From Corinectria fuckeliana (lineage: Eukaryota > Ascomycota > Sordariomycetes > Hypocreales > Nectriaceae), in the NCBI GenBank assembly GCA_019137255.1, contig WPDH01000272.1, forward strand, positions 248,001-312,000: a DNA stretch of 64,000 bases, written 5' to 3'. The notes under the pieces are model-generated. The model was given only the letters and a program-made list of their open reading frames with translations. It was not told the origin of the DNA and ran no database searches. This document shows, one piece after another, positions 47,151 to 57,300 of this stretch (the first letter of the stretch is position 1; every line of letters begins with the position of its first letter). The position numbers were made by a program, and so were the translations under genes.

Positions 47151-48283
47151 TCAGTCGCTGATCTTGAGGACGTATCGGCCAACGATCTGGTTCGCCTTCA
47201 TCATGTCGAATACACCCTGGAGATCCTCCAGCTTGGCAATCTTGAACGGTGCCTTGACCATGCCCTGGGCGAAGAAGTCGATGGCCTCCTTGGCGTCCTG
47301 TCGGTTGCCGACGTACGAGCCCTTGACGCTGATGCACCGCACCACGGCGTCGAAGACGGGCAGCTGGTAGTTCCCGCCGGCCGGCATGCCGATGCACACG
47401 ATGGTGCCGTTGGACCGGACGTACTGGACGGCCTGCTGGAACGGCCGGTCCGAGGCGGCGAGGAGGAGCACGGCGTGGGGGCCTCGGCCTTCGGAGGAAG
47501 CGGCCTTGACGTCGGCGACGATGTTTTTTGACGTCATGAAGTCGATGTAAGTCTTAGCTCCGAGATCCAGACACGCCTGGCCCTTCTCTGCGCCGCCGTC
47601 GATGGCGATGGGGTGCATGCCCATGGCCTTGGCGTACTGGATGGCGAGGTTGCCCAGGCCGCCGCCGGCACCGACAATGGCGACGGACTCGCCGGGCGCG
47701 ACGCCGGAGACGCGGAGGCCCTTGTAGACGGTCAGGCCGGCGCAGAGGATGGGCGCCACGGCAGCCAGGTCGCACTCCTTGGGGATGCGCGCCACATGCG
47801 CGGCGTTGGCCACGGCGTACTGCTGGAACGAGCCGTCGACGGTGTACCCGGAGAGCTGGGCGTGGTCGCACAGCGGCTCCAGGGACTGGATGCAGAACGA
47901 GCAGCCCAGGCACGACGAGTGCAGCCACTTGATGCCGGCGTGGTCGCCGATCTCAATGTCCTTGACGTACTCGCCCTTGGCGACGACGACGCCGGCGCCT
48001 TCGTGGCCGCCGATGACGGGCGTCTTGCGCTCGAGGGGCCAGTCGCCGTTGAGGGCGTGCAGGTCGGTGTGGCAGACGCCCGAGTACTTGACGTTGACGA
48101 GGACCTCATCGGGGCCGGGTAGTCTGACGGGCACTCGCTTGTACGTTGTGACTGACACAGGTGTGAGTGTGATGCAAGACGAGGGGGAGGGGCTGGGTGC
48201 GGGGTGTTTGCTATCGCCGACTTACCACCGGTCTTTTCGATGACCTGGGCCCATTGCTCGGTGGGGATCTCAAAGGTGGCCAT
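47151..48283 (-). CDS. Zinc-dependent alcohol dehydrogenase, ADH1-type
   Basis: This is a cytosolic NAD-dependent interconversion of ethanol and acetaldehyde (yeast ADH1 family), 352 aa, near the usual length. Exons (minus) are 48283-48226 and 48151-47151, with a 74-bp phase-1 intron joining EKTG-VTTYKRVPV. Catalytic zinc ligands appear in SGVCHTDLHA and GGHEGAGVV, and structural-zinc cysteines in SSCLGCSFCIQSLEPLCDHAQ. The NAD-binding loop GAGGGLGNLAIQYAKAMGM is followed by the acidic-residue region. GC-rich codons give a strongly biased reading frame that also produces long antisense ORFs, as expected for a highly expressed gene. A retrotransposon sits about 50 bp past the stop and may affect the 3' UTR or terminator. 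Confidence 0.96.
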
Positions 48284-49780
48284 GGTCGTGGTCGTGTTGT
48301 GCTGTGTTGTCGGTCGTGAGTGTTGTGATGTGTTGAATACAGATGATATTACTCCGAGGTGAGAATGATGGCTGCCATTCCCCGATATCCCATTCATTTA
48401 TATACTCTCTGCCCTCTCTCCCCTCGCTCAAGCTGCTTCTTGACCCTCACGTCACATCAACGGGTGACACGCATTCGGTCCATCTGCTCGGCCGTCAGAC
48501 CACGACGTGGGCCCAGGGGTGGATACGGAGGATAGCCGAGACACCTCGACACGCTCCACGCTGCGTACACTTGGGCGCACGCAAACACGCAACACTAAAC
48601 GTTCGGGGACGGACCGAAAAGACGGTTGGTTGAGCGAGTGCTTATCGCCCGCCGGCATGGCCTCTGAGTCTTCGCCGGATGCGTCATTTCCGGGCTGCGG
48701 TGAGGCGGCCTTCACCGGCCGCCCTCCAGGGTCTGTCTCGTCCGCCTTCACCCATGCAGGAACAGATCATATCAGGGCAGGACATGGCATGATGCCATTT
48801 ACCTGCTTAGGTGCTACTTGCTAGTTTGCTAGCCATCTACTTCGCACCTAGTCTGCGACCGCCCCCGTCTAGAACTCGGCCCGGAAAGATCGGTGTGGTG
48901 CTAGTAGCGCCACCCGATCGATATTCCCGAGATATGTCTTGCCAGAATCTATAATTACCGAGCGCGGTTCCTTGCGAAACCGACCTTCTTCCTTGCTCTC
49001 CCGGCTTCCGTCTGCTGCTGGCTCCACTGCCTGCTGGCCTGACGTGGGCAGACTGTCTTTTATCAGCAGCTTACACTCTTCTTCCCTCACTTCTGTCGGA
49101 AAGCTACCCGGTTCCCAGCCTTTCGGCCAGCGTGGCAACCGCCCCGACCGGCTGGCTGTCCGTCATCTCGATAACCTTGTCCGAACCTTTCTTGCAGCGG
49201 GCGGCATGGACTTTTACGCCCGCCCCGAGACCCCCCACGGCTTGCTTCTCTGGTCTGGCTCCCTGCAAGTCGACCTGTCGAGTTGCTCACCTAGCGTCCA
49301 TGCACAATTACGGGGGCCTTTTTGACTGGTGGTTTCCTGCTTTTCTGTCAGGGATTCAATCGTCGCCCTTGTTTTTATTGTGTTTAAACTCCACTCCTGT
49401 GGCTGCTTGTCAAAGTCAAGTTGCGTAAGAGGTCGCATACACCCATCGGTTTTTTTTTTCTTTTTTCGACGCTCCATTATAATGCTACTTGGATGTTATC
49501 AGGAATTGCCTGATTGTTTCTTTCCTACTTCGGAGGAGGATCCCTCAAGGTGAGCAAATTCTCATGCTGGTCTTCAATACAGTTGGCTGTCTCGTAATCT
49601 GTTCTAGCCTGGGTAGGCAGCAGTGGCCCTGTCGAATGTCAGCCGCATCACGATTACCTTTCTTCGCAGCAGCCGATGTAACAATGCAATCATTTTTGCC
49701 AACGTCAATGCAATGTCGTGTTTCCCTCAGTTGATAAATCATACTACTATATTACATCCTCTATTAGAACAACCGGGAGC
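48284..49780. other. 1.5 kb intergenic region
   Basis: This is the ADH upstream region, followed by GC-moderate sequence and a pyrimidine tract (49450-49466). The short ORFs on both strands lack domains. No gene is supported. Confidence 0.45.
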
Positions 49781-50521
49781 TTACACGCTCTCTGCATAAG
49801 CAGCCTTGTCTGCCGCCGCCGCTTTCTTGTCAAACAGCTTCTGCCCCATCTTGTCCATCATTTCATCTGCCTTGTCCCCGAGGAACGTCTTGAAGGCGCC
49901 ATACGCTCCGGACGTAGCCCAGAGCACCGAGTTGACGAGATCAACCCAGACGGCAGCCTTCATTGGACCCGTCGAGCTGCCCTTGTACTTGTCGTTGCTG
50001 TCCCTATGGAGAAAGATGGCTGCGAATATTCCAAACACAACGATCCAGGCGATGAATAGAATTAAATCCCAAGCAAATGCGCGATACGTCTTGAGAAGCT
50101 TGAGCTTGGTGCCGACGTAAGGAACGGCACCCAGCGGCGTGAGCGCGACAAAGAGCAGCGCCGTCGTGGCCGACGTCCCAGCCACGGCGAGAGCCAAATA
50201 CCACTCGGGCGAGAAGCCGTTGTTCGCCTCGCGGGCTTCTGAGACGCGGTGGCCGTAGAAGCCGCAGGCGATGAGGGCGAAGAGGAACTGCAGGCCGCGG
50301 CACACGAGGCGCGGGACCACCTCAAACGTCTTGAGCCACGTCTTGCCCATCGTCTTGCCCGTTTCGGCGCCCTCGTTGAAGGCGTGGCGGCCCGCTTTTC
50401 GGCCGAGCTCGCCTTTGTCGGCCGAGCGGAATTCGGAGGCCGCGCCCGCGATGCCGTGGACATTGCGGCCGAGCTCAATGGCCGTCTGGCCGGCCTTAAG
50501 GGCGGATCCAAGTTTGCTCAT
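49781..50521 (-). CDS. Four-helix membrane protein (MARVEL-like)
   Basis: A single-exon protein of 246 aa starting MSKLGSALKAGQTAIELGRN. Four hydrophobic segments are seen, at about residues 73-92 (LVCRGLQFLFALIACGFYG), 108-133 (YLALAVAGTSATTALLFVAL), 149-171 (WDLILFIAWIVVFGIFAAIF) and 187-208 (AVWVDLVNSVLWATSGAYGAF). A charged N-terminal arm and a Lys/Ala-rich C-terminal tail flank them. The four-helix layout and spacing are those of fungal MARVEL-domain proteins, which organise plasma-membrane compartments. The assignment rests on topology, not on a diagnostic motif. Confidence 0.8.
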   Translation of the reverse strand: MSKLGSALKAGQTAIELGRNVHGIAGAASEFRSADKGELGRKAGRHAFNEGAETGKTMGKTWLKTFEVVPRLVCRGLQFLFALIACGFYGHRVSEAREANNGFSPEWYLALAVAGTSATTALLFVALTPLGAVPYVGTKLKLLKTYRAFAWDLILFIAWIVVFGIFAAIFLHRDSNDKYKGSSTGPMKAAVWVDLVNSVLWATSGAYGAFKTFLGDKADEMMDKMGQKLFDKKAAAADKAAYAESV

Positions 50522-51860
50522 TGTTGGGGAATTTGAAGGAGTATTGCAAAGTGAATGAGTTACTAAGATTGGGTAGTTTGTATGGAGGACTTGGTGCTGT
50601 GTCGGTTTCGAACAGTAGTGTGTAGTGTTGTGCGAGATGTGTGGAAATGCGGACTGGCCAGCAGTGTAAAAGAAAACTCCAAAGAAATAAGTACGTGAAG
50701 TGATGAAGCGATGAAAGAATGAAGGTGAATAAGTGGAAAAGCGGCATGGCTAGCACCTGTTTATTATAAAATGCCAGTAAACAAAGAAAACCTCCATCGT
50801 AACCAGACAAAAGAGGCCAGACCTTTCAACGCTGGCGCCCTGATGACCGTCTCACAGAGGAGAATCTACAGCCAATCGTACTAGAAGCGGTAATGTTCAG
50901 GTCCCTTTCGGGCGTACGACAAAGCGGCCAAACGTCTGAGGAGCTGTTAGTCGACCGCCAATCGTTTGTGATTTGCCGCCCTTGACCAAGCGCTTATCGA
51001 AACCAGGCCTACTTTGGTACGCGCTACCAGGACGTGGCCGCAACACACGGCCAGTAAGACGCAGGTTTTCCCAAAATAAATGCACACAAAGGTAATAACA
51101 CGCTCAGGCTTGCCGCCTATTCAGCACTGGGTGAGAAGTGTTTTGTTTCAACAAAGCCGACCGGCGGTCAAAAATAGCCTAATTTGATACAGCTCCACAT
51201 CACGTTTTGGGGGCTTCAACGTAGATCCTCGCAGCCGTCGAAGATCACTGGAAATTGAAGTATATTCGTATTCAATGCCAAGAAAACGAGTATCCTTCAA
51301 GAGTAAGCGCAGTATTACATAGCAGTAGCAAGTGCGCCTAGCTCGATTTCAGAGCATAATCCAGCGTTTAGTGGGTGTGTGTTTTCCGGGAAAGAGATTG
51401 ACAAGGGATGGTTGCGGTGCGCCAAGACTCAACCCGGTGAATGTGAATTTGATGAGCCATCATTCAAGTCTCAATTTGTCATGCCTCTTACTGGCGTAAC
51501 GCCGGGCCCCCTTCCCGGTATGGCCTTGCGGGACATGCAGCCTTGTTAGCCGCGTCTGCGTAAACGCCCGTAATACTGATTGGCGGAACGTTGGATATTC
51601 CTTCGATTGACTGTTGCTGCCGTGGGAACTTGTTCGTTTTATCTTTGCCCACTTCTTGTTGGGGGTTATGGCTAACACATGAGCTGGTCTTGATTTACAT
51701 CCTATTTCCAAATTCCCCACACCAAAGCCTTTATACATATATGCGTTGTTCTCTACTGGGCAGCTCTCCTCTCTACACTTGGGCCATTCATACTGCGCAA
51801 CGCAGTAGTACATCCACGGCAGTCTATACGTACCTCTTCCATCATCCTTCTTTCTTCATC
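50522..51860. other. 1.3 kb intergenic region, nothing recognised
   Basis: A divergent upstream region shared by the membrane-protein gene and the small gene at 51861. A TATACATATA-like stretch lies at about 51731. No other gene was seen. Confidence 0.45.
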
Positions 51861-52493
51861 ATGTCATACCAAAACACCCTCCCATCCAGCACTTATGATG
51901 GTTATATCGGTAGTGTTCACGTCCGATGGGGTACCAAAGCGGCTACGAGGCTTGCCCAGGTAGCTTCGTTGACTGAAGTTCCGGTTAGCACTCTGAAGGC
52001 TCTCAGCGAGCATTTTGCGTATGCCACTGCTTGTCGGCTGGGAAAGGAGTAAGCTTTGATAATGTATAACATCCTTTTTCCTGTCCGCCTTAAGATCTGT
52101 CTGATTGCCAATTGCAGGGGTCCACCACACGAGAACAGTATCGACAGTTCAAGCGGTCAGATATCAGTGGATGAGGATCATATTTCGGTCGAGTTGAGTG
52201 GAGGAGTTCAAGGCAGGGCTAAGGTTCATATCTACCTAGAAGGACAGGGAACAGGCCCGACGGCGTACGATAATGTAAGGGTAAAGGGTGAAAATGTCAT
52301 GAAGCGCACGACACGAGGTTATGTCTTGGACTCAATCTTATCGACTGGGGGGGTGGGTCTTGCAGGATCTGGGGTAACATCGGGCTCAGGCAATGCAACG
52401 CAATCTCCCAGCTACTCTGAATGGCGATGGGATGCCCAGTATAACAGGTATTGGCGCTTTAATCATTTAAGTCAGCAATGGGAGTCGCAGTGA
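51861..52493 (+). CDS. Small protein of unknown function with Trp/Tyr-rich C-terminus, 187 aa
   Basis: Exons 51861-52048 and 52118-52493 are joined by a 69-bp phase-2 intron (GTAAGC donor, TTGCAG acceptor) to read RLGKEGPPHENSID. The protein starts MSYQNTLPSSTYDGYIGSVH. It has an acidic, beta-rich middle (SVDEDHISVELSGG, AKVHIYLEGQG), a Gly/Ser linker, and an aromatic end (SEWRWDAQYNRYWRFNHLSQQW). The end resembles the self-standing Trp-Tyr tails of several fungal unknowns. There is no signal peptide. The start was chosen as the first ATG after the pyrimidine-rich leader, and in-frame upstream ATGs would add a poor-quality extension. Confidence 0.65.
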
Positions 52494-52992
52494 CGGAAAT
52501 AAATGTTGGCTAGGCTAGTCATAGGCTATAAATAGGTATCAACCAAGCTTTTATCGCACTCATCCTATGTGCATGAACAGTGGTCGTTGAGTTTATCTAC
52601 AAGAAGAATGGGATTTGTAGCATTAATAAATTATGATTCAATGCTAAACTATGTACTTCAGGAGGATGACGCAGCTCCTCGCATACTACTACCATCGGGT
52701 CGTGTTCCGCGAGGATGGCTACTTCACCCGGGAGAAGTAAGATGAGGCTGTGCCGTGGGATGACTTCGAACCGACAGATCTGCAGTAGCAGGCAGAAGTA
52801 GGCAGCAAGATACGGAAAATACGGAAAATATCATTTGTAACCTGAGAGAAGACAATAATAAGAAGGAAGGACAGCTGGGGGCGTGACACCGTACGATATA
52901 AGATTTAATATATCATAACCCAGTATGAGCAACACACTAGGTTCCCTTATCGATAGAGCCTTATACCTATAGTTGAGAGTTGCTATAGGAGT
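52494..52992. other. Short intergenic region with a coding remnant
   Basis: It contains the fragment at 52666-52788 and otherwise nothing recognised. Confidence 0.45.
52666..52788 (+). pseudogene. Short remnant of a protein C-terminus
   Basis: A 41-codon stretch reads MTQLLAYYYHRVVFREDGYF-TREK, stop, DEAVPWDDFEPTDLQ, stop. The acidic VPWDDFEP ending and YFTREK segment look like the tail of a larger fungal multidomain protein with one internal stop. No upstream part of such a gene is nearby. Confidence is low because the piece is short. Confidence 0.3.
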
Positions 52993-54316
52993 TTAGAGTC
53001 CATACATTCCCATAAGCGTCTTGAACGAGGCGTCTTTCAGAAGCTGAGCTGCTGTCGGACGATCCCTAGGTGAATAAGAAAGTCCCCACCGTGATATCAA
53101 CACTACCAGCTTCCGCTCCGTTAGACTGACATCAGGTCGAAGTCTTGCGATCCTCGCCTCAAGGGCCATCGTGGGCTCTGGCTTCCGTTTCTGATCGTAC
53201 CATGTATTATCACATGAGCCACCAGCCTTGAAAGAACCTTTCCATAATGCGGGAAGGGGCCCAAGGGTATTGACCATACAGGACACCACAGAAGCATTAC
53301 TAGAACCATAGAAAAGGGGACAGCCAGAGTACAACTCTATGAAGAGACACATATAACTCCACATATCCGAAGCAACACTCGGGTTGACGCCGTGGACTCG
53401 CTCGGGGGCACAGTATATAGCAGGCGATTGCACCTTCTGGACTACTGAAGTGCCGGCTTTGATTGCGAGACCAAAGTCGCCGAGCGAGATTGTGTCTCCT
53501 ACCAGACCCTCCTTAGGTTCTATGGGCATGACCAGCTCGCCCTCCTTCCACTGCGTGGGGATCAGGGGCATCTTTCGGGGCCGCCCAAGGTTTTCGTATT
53601 TGGTGGTTGTGCTGCAGTCGTCGAGAGTGTGGAGGCTGTACATGATATTCGCGCTGTTCAGGTCTATGAGGGATACATCAGCCTTGCATCAATGGCATAC
53701 GAGTGGAGGCGAGACAGAGGCCGGATCGGGTTGACTCACCCCGGTGCACGATTCCGGCGTCATGTAGAGACTTCAAGGCTAGCAACAATTGCGCAGCAGC
53801 TGACATACGAGCGGTGACAGGTCTCCCTAATGCATAATCTCTGAGATTAGGACCTCGCAATGGAAGTACAAGAACTCTATGGTCGCCGTAGGGGCCGTGG
53901 AGAAGGAAGGTGTCACTGTATGTTAGAAGATGGTCGGTATTTGCCACGGTCCGGATGATCTCGTCCTGCATGTGATATTCGCGTTCCCCTGACTCCCCAG
54001 GCGTCATTATTTTAAGGGCAACATCCCTCTTGCCGGACATGTCATGTGCCATCCAGACCGTAGAGAAGCCTCCGTGGCCCAGCTTGTGCTCAATGCGATA
54101 GCGGTCGGCAATGCTCTCTCCAATGTAGACAGGGTAGTAGAGGCCCTTGGAGTATCGGTCCGGGTTCTCAGCAACCTCTTCTATTTCGCATTCGTCGTCT
54201 GAGTCGACAAAGTCGCCCCGATCTTCATCGGCGGCGCGGGAGATTGGGCTGCTTGTCGTCGCCTCCCTCGCACCCTTGGGTGATGCACCTGCAGCAGACA
54301 TGTTTGTTACGGACAT
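52993..54316 (-). CDS. SRPK-like serine/threonine protein kinase
   Basis: Exons (minus) are 54316-53740 and 53663-52993, giving 415 aa. The 76-bp intron interrupts the catalytic loop and splicing restores HRDLNSANIM. The glycine loop GHGGFSTVWMA, lysine strand DVALKIM, DFG loop LGDFGLA and APE motif YCAPERVHG are all present, so the enzyme is probably active. The lead-in sequence with an acidic patch and YPVYIGESIADRYRIEHKLG is typical of the SR-protein kinase (SRPK) group, here in a short fungal form with a small insert between the lobes. Such shortened SRPK-like kinases are expanded in filamentous fungi and mostly uncharacterised. The substrate is unknown. Confidence 0.93.
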
Positions 54317-55087
54317 GGAACCACTGACATTTGCGTGTGATGTAAGGATGAAAAGACAGAGTTATGAAACTGGAGACGGTATGCGTGGTGGTGACGGTGA
54401 AGAATGGATTCATGAGTAGTCTTGAAGCCGTATGTGATTGGGGATACAATGTGCGTCTTGTTTATGTAAGCATTTCTCTGCCTAGAGATGCCTAGAGAGG
54501 AGTGCCCAAATTAGTCAGCGATTGTCGTATGTGTATGTCACGACGATGAGGAACTCCAGCAAGAAATTCGAATTTTCAAGCCACAGGTAACCCCGGAACA
54601 GGAGAAGGTAGAGGACGAGACGCTTACTGAAGGAGAATTATCTCCGTGTTGCCGCGGGACGGCGAATTAAAGACTCCTCTTCAAGAATGCACCATGGAAT
54701 GCGATCAAGTCAAGTGTGAAGGCGAAGCTGGAGGGCTGCCCGACAGGATGCGACGTCGAGAACTGACAGTTTATTGTCAAACAGCGAAATCGCCCCAATT
54801 TCTGAGGGACGTAAGCTCTTCACTCGTGAGTGTCCTTTGTCAAAATGTGGGAACCTCACACTGGATCTCTCTCATTGCTGTACGGAACAAATGGAACTCT
54901 CTGTGTAAGTACTGCGATACAAATGCATTGAGTCTAGTTGGAAACTTAAAGAAAGTGAGCTGAGAAGTCACGAAAAGAGAGGTTGTAGGCATGGATAATC
55001 ACCTTGGTTTAGCAAGTGATCGAAATGTTCGTTACAGTCGCCAGGTGTAATAGACCGAGACAGTGTACATCCTGATTACATTTCATC
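54317..55087. other. Intergenic, nothing recognised
   Basis: About 770 bp, including the kinase promoter. One 105-codon plus ORF lacks support. Confidence 0.45.
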
Positions 55088-56467
55088 TTATGGTATGTCC
55101 AAAATCTCCTTCACCTTCACCACGTTTCCCGTTGCAATCGACTTATTCGCCGCAATGCCGGTCAGAATAGACAAAGCCCCATCAACATGACTGGCAGCCC
55201 GCATATACTCGTCACTCACAGGCTCGCCTAATATGTCTCGCAGCATGGCATTGTCGCCACCGCCATGGCCTCCGACACCGCGACCGATACTAATGCTCTG
55301 CGATTCCTTGAACAGCGGCTTCAAGACGAGGGATATCTTGTCAGCCGCGCCCTCATCTGCCTGGTCGCCGCCGGAATTGACATAGCTGTTCTCAACAACC
55401 TCCAGCTCGAGTCTACCGCCGGTACCGTTAAAGTTCACTCTGAATCCCTCCCAGGGCGCATAGGTAGTGAGCGAATATGTCATCACCACGCCGTTTCTGT
55501 ACCTCACGAGCAGGTTCATCGTATCTTCGATGCTGATGCCATCCCCGAATACACTCTGGTCCCGGTAGTAAGCGTCTTCGTGCTCGGCGTCTAGGTACAT
55601 GGCTTTGAGCTGTGGATAATCCTCCAGATGCAGGGCAAACGAATCGTCGGTGTTGCTCCCGTGCGCTCGGGAGTAAAACTTGGTCTCTCCGCGTGCTTCG
55701 GCGTTTTCACGGCCATAGAACTTTAGATCGCCCTGTGCATAGACGGTCTCTGGCCGTGTTTGCAGCCAAAAGTTGATTAGGTCAAAATGGTGCGTGGACT
55801 TGTGCACGAGGAGCGAGCCTGAGTTCCGCTTGTCGCGATGCCAGCGTCTGAAGTAGTCTGCGCCGTGAGCCGCGTTCAACAGCCACTCAAAGTGCACGCT
55901 GGTGACTTTCCCGATTGCACCGGATTGGAGCACCTCAAAGACTTTCGTGTTGTGAGGCGCGTAGCGATAATTGAAGGTAACGCGGACGTTGTTGCCCGTC
56001 CGTTCGACGGCGTCGAATATCTGGATACACCGTGGCGCATCGATGGTCATGGGCTTCTCGGTGATGACGTTGCAGCCGAGCTCAAGGGCGCGCACAATGT
56101 AGATGTTGTGGGTGCGGTCGATGGTCGTCACGATGACCTCGTCTGGCTTCGTGTCCCGGACCATCTTGTCGAAGTCGGCAGCAAGGTACGTCGGAACAGC
56201 TCCATGGCCCGACTCGTCTAGCTTGGAGTTGGCATAGTTCATGCGAGTCTGGTTCGTATCACAAAAGGCGACCATGCGTGCCCTGTCGGAGTAGTCTTTT
56301 GCAATTGCAGTGTAGAAGAGTATGGCACGGCCGCCAGTACCGACGAGGGCGTACCTCTTTTTGAGGGCTTTGTTGTCAGCCATGGCCGCATCGATGTGGC
56401 TTTCACTTTCAAGCTGTGATTGCTGCCGTATCTGTCTCACGGCAGGCATGCTATGGTATTGTGTCAA
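55088..56467 (-). CDS. Gfo/Idh/MocA-family NAD(P)-dependent oxidoreductase
   Basis: A single exon of up to 459 aa. A second ATG giving MADNKALKKRYALVGTGGRA fits the family's usual start better than the 28-residue extension. The N-terminal Rossmann segment (ALVGTGGRAILFYTAIAK), the VITEKPMTID motif with the conserved Glu-Lys-Pro, and the second-domain residues around HKSTHHFDLINFWL, containing the histidine pair common in the family, identify it. These enzymes oxidise or reduce sugars, sugar acids or inositols. It is one of three neighbouring carbohydrate genes, with the sugar transporter at 57301 and the PL26-like protein at 59616, which suggests a role in breaking down the imported sugar. 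The substrate is not determined. Confidence 0.9.
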   Translation of the reverse strand: MTQYHSMPAVRQIRQQSQLESESHIDAAMADNKALKKRYALVGTGGRAILFYTAIAKDYSDRARMVAFCDTNQTRMNYANSKLDESGHGAVPTYLAADFDKMVRDTKPDEVIVTTIDRTHNIYIVRALELGCNVITEKPMTIDAPRCIQIFDAVERTGNNVRVTFNYRYAPHNTKVFEVLQSGAIGKVTSVHFEWLLNAAHGADYFRRWHRDKRNSGSLLVHKSTHHFDLINFWLQTRPETVYAQGDLKFYGRENAEARGETKFYSRAHGSNTDDSFALHLEDYPQLKAMYLDAEHEDAYYRDQSVFGDGISIEDTMNLLVRYRNGVVMTYSLTTYAPWEGFRVNFNGTGGRLELEVVENSYVNSGGDQADEGAADKISLVLKPLFKESQSISIGRGVGGHGGGDNAMLRDILGEPVSDEYMRAASHVDGALSILTGIAANKSIATGNVVKVKEILDIP

Positions 56468-57300
56468 GGACTCTTATATCAAACTCATTCCAAGTTAAGG
56501 TCTAACATGACGGACCGAAACCCGTCTGACTCGCCATCACTTAAACCCCCAAGATGTTTGGACTGACTGCGTGAGAGTGAGGGGTAATAACGGGGTGACA
56601 GGCAATGCCGATCATGTCCCTCACTGGAACTTCCTCTTGACTCCTCAACCAATCAGACAATGCTTGAGAGATGAGAGTCTAGACGAGACAACAGCCCCCA
56701 ATGAAATGCTCGTTGTCTGTCAAAAGATTGGCGTCATTTTGGGGGTTGGTGCAGTCAGGTGCCAAGCTCCACCAATAGTTGACGAAGAGGAGCTTGGCAT
56801 CCTTGAACAATCACCAAGCCTCGGGCTAGCTTCTCCCGAGATGACACACTACCAGCCATGACCCGAGTAGCCGTAGTCGAGAAACAGGGTGCTTGTTTGG
56901 GATGCTACTCTGAGGTGCTACTTCGAGGCAGCTGACGCAACGATTTAGCCCGAAGTTGACGAGTGTAGATAGGTGATGATCGGTAGCCATGCAGCATTTG
57001 GCTGTGGTGTATTGAAACATTGACGGGAACTAGGCAGGTTAATTGCTGATGAAGCAAAGGAGAAAACAACAAGGTTTGTCAAGGAGCGACCGATATTGTA
57101 TCAGCCCTACCATGTCTGTTGTGGCGATGGGCCCTATTCACGCAGACTCAATTTCTAGGTGCAGCTAATATTCCCAGAGACAACATCACTTAACTTTTAC
57201 AATACATGAAACCTCTAGGGATGAGGTGTGTAACTGAATTAAAGTCAACTGCATGGTCTTTGACCCAAGTACCTGACTGCAACTAATGGACTTCACAATA
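56468..57300. other. Intergenic, nothing recognised
   Basis: About 830 bp between two minus-strand genes. It should hold the oxidoreductase promoter and the transporter terminator. Confidence 0.45.

Noticed and set aside
47613..48122. Long plus-strand ORFs opposite the ADH gene (also 47749-48243, and a second minus frame at 47732-48397)
   Set aside because: They are shadows of GC-rich third positions in the ADH reading frame. The ADH frame has all catalytic motifs.
49450..49466. T-rich run as a terminator or poly-A of a retroposed gene
   Set aside because: No gene ends there and no target duplication flanks it. It is probably a simple pyrimidine tract.
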